From Candidatus Pacearchaeota archaeon (GTDB lineage Archaea > Nanoarchaeota > Nanoarchaeia > Pacearchaeales > GW2011-AR1): 7,659 nucleotides of DNA. The translations under genes and the position numbers were made by a program. Position 1 is the stretch's first letter. The number at the start of each line of letters is the position of its first letter. The notes under the pieces are model-generated. The model was not told the DNA's origin, made no database searches, and saw nothing but the letters and a program-made list of their open reading frames with translations. Shown here one piece after another: positions 6,699-7,659 of this stretch. Location: the NCBI GenBank assembly GCA_002686195.1, contig NZAS01000133.1, positions 1 through 7,659 on the forward strand, read 5' to 3'.

Positions 6699-7659
6699 CT
6701 ATTCTGTTGGTAATGAACTGAAATATGAATCTTTGACAACTTCCATCACCATTAAATGGCTGGCACTGTCTATTTTATGTCGTAACGCTGTAACCAAATA
6801 TCTTCCATTATATAATTTATCCATTGGAACCGTACCATCTACATGTGTTTCAACTGATGGTAATTCTAAATCCAATACATCCCCAACCTTTCTGGTAGTA
6901 TCACCTGATATGGTAATATTTAGTTTGATGTTATTTAATTGTTGCATCTGTGAAATTCTATTCTGTAATGTCTTTTCATAGTATACGTTGGAATCATCAA
7001 ACCTACTAACCAATGTTTGCTTACTCAATGGACTAGTTGTTAATTCATCAGCAGTTTCATGTACCATCATACTCGAACCCTGCCCACTCATATTTTGAGT
7101 ATCTGATAATCTCCAGTTGTTTGTTTTCTCGTTATCCTCTACGTGTGTCATCTTAGAATACTCTTTACCATAATCATAATCCAACGTTTCTGTTTTACGA
7201 TTTATCATATCATGAATGACCAACCGATTAGCATACATTCCATTAGGTATATTTGCCACCATATCAAACGAATTAACTATCTCTATTCTATTCACAGTTC
7301 TATACTGTTCTTCATCTGGATTTCCATCGGTAACATCTGTTGGTTTTCGTCTATAGATACCTACACTTTCTTCCTCTGACAATGATTCTAACGACCTAAA
7401 ATGAAATCCATCTCTAGTTTCATAAAACAGATAATTAGCCCCATCTCTATGTTCTGCCATAGATCTCTTTGCTAACCAATTCATAGCATCAAAGGGTTTC
7501 CAATTGGGTATTACTATATCATAAACATTTTGTGTTTCTTCAATATCAAACTTCTTATTCGATTCCAAGTCTGTTCTAAATATCTTTTCGGCAATAGTTG
7601 ATGTAGTACTTTTTGGAAATGACCGACTAACTGCACCCTTTAAATTCATAAAAAATTCA
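6699..7659 (-). CDS. gp27: Baseplate central hub protein, gp27-like (N-terminus outside window)
   Basis: At least 319 codons are open from the right edge to TAG at 6699. An ATG at 7649 would give 316 residues, but the frame stays open upstream (GAA TTT TTT), there is no ribosome site before it, and T4 gp27 is about 391 residues, so the true start probably lies beyond the window. Numbering from that internal ATG: YDIVIPNWKPFDAMNWLAKRS (43-63) with LFYETRDGFHFRSLESL (74-90) is the hub pattern seen in T4-like phages, and the C-terminal ISGDTTRKVGDVLDLELPS (247-265) plus YNGRYLVTALRHKID and HLMVMEVVKDSYF (298-310) forms the last tail-tube-like beta barrel. In T4, gp27 forms the trimeric ring under the tube that holds the gp5 OB-folds; gp5 is encoded two genes downstream here. 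The assignment to the hub is secure; a T4 gp27 identity rests on pattern and context. Confidence 0.85.
   Translation of the reverse strand, partial: EFFMNLKGAVSRSFPKSTTSTIAEKIFRTDLESNKKFDIEETQNVYDIVIPNWKPFDAMNWLAKRSMAEHRDGANYLFYETRDGFHFRSLESLSEEESVGIYRRKPTDVTDGNPDEEQYRTVNRIEIVNSFDMVANIPNGMYANRLVIHDMINRKTETLDYDYGKEYSKMTHVEDNEKTNNWRLSDTQNMSGQGSSMMVHETADELTTSPLSKQTLVSRFDDSNVYYEKTLQNRISQMQQLNNIKLNITISGDTTRKVGDVLDLELPSVETHVDGTVPMDKLYNGRYLVTALRHKIDSASHLMVMEVVKDSYFSSLPTE

Noticed and set aside
6631..6981. Open frame of 116 codons on the plus strand
   Set aside because: Antisense to the ends of the gp27-like and kinase genes, both well supported; no motif in its product.
1..7659. Rho-independent terminators, tRNAs, CRISPR arrays, insertion sequences, attachment sites
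   Set aside because: Junctions overlap or have at most 9 spare bases, and I saw no convincing GC-rich hairpin with a T-run, cloverleaf, spaced repeat or transposase-like sequence.

Overview
The window is a gene-dense, AT-rich stretch of a tailed-phage genome. Every credible gene is read leftward on the minus strand. The proteins match the baseplate of T4-like contractile-tailed phages (myoviruses): gp27-like hub, gp5-like spike, PAAR spike tip, gp25-like wedge and gp6-like wedge. The low GC and the sequence style (for example the gp6 segment around VWGGEDN) suggest a marine T4-like virus such as those infecting cyanobacteria or SAR11-type bacteria. That host guess is inference from memory, not something the window proves.

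In order of transcription (right to left): a gp27-like hub protein that runs off the right edge (6699-7659); a P-loop kinase resembling zeta toxin or polynucleotide kinases (5625-6689); a tiny, very basic protein (about 5480-5638); a gp5-like spike with the OB-fold and start of the beta-helix but no lysozyme domain (3981-5483); an unrecognised protein of about 104 residues (3679-3993); a 416-residue protein with Ig-like motifs (2447-3697); a PAAR tip protein (2028-2450); gp25 (1602-2024); and a gp6-like wedge protein that runs off the left edge (1-1600).

Neighbouring genes either overlap (ATGA junctions, or 13 to 19 bases) or are separated by 1 to 9 bases. There is no gap over 300 bases and no room for conventional intergenic promoters or terminators. 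This looks like one translationally coupled late operon. The products should assemble together: gp27 and gp5 form the central hub and spike, the PAAR protein caps the spike, and gp25 and gp6 form the wedge ring around the hub. The 104- and 416-residue proteins lie between spike and tip genes and are probably baseplate parts too. The kinase and the small basic protein sit between hub and spike and are the least expected members.

The points most worth a second look are the kinase inside a structural operon, the spike with its long acidic, cysteine-ended tail and no lysozyme, and the 416-residue protein whose Ig-like motif halves appear to be separated by about 150 residues. I found no RNA genes, insertion sequences, CRISPR arrays or attachment sites.
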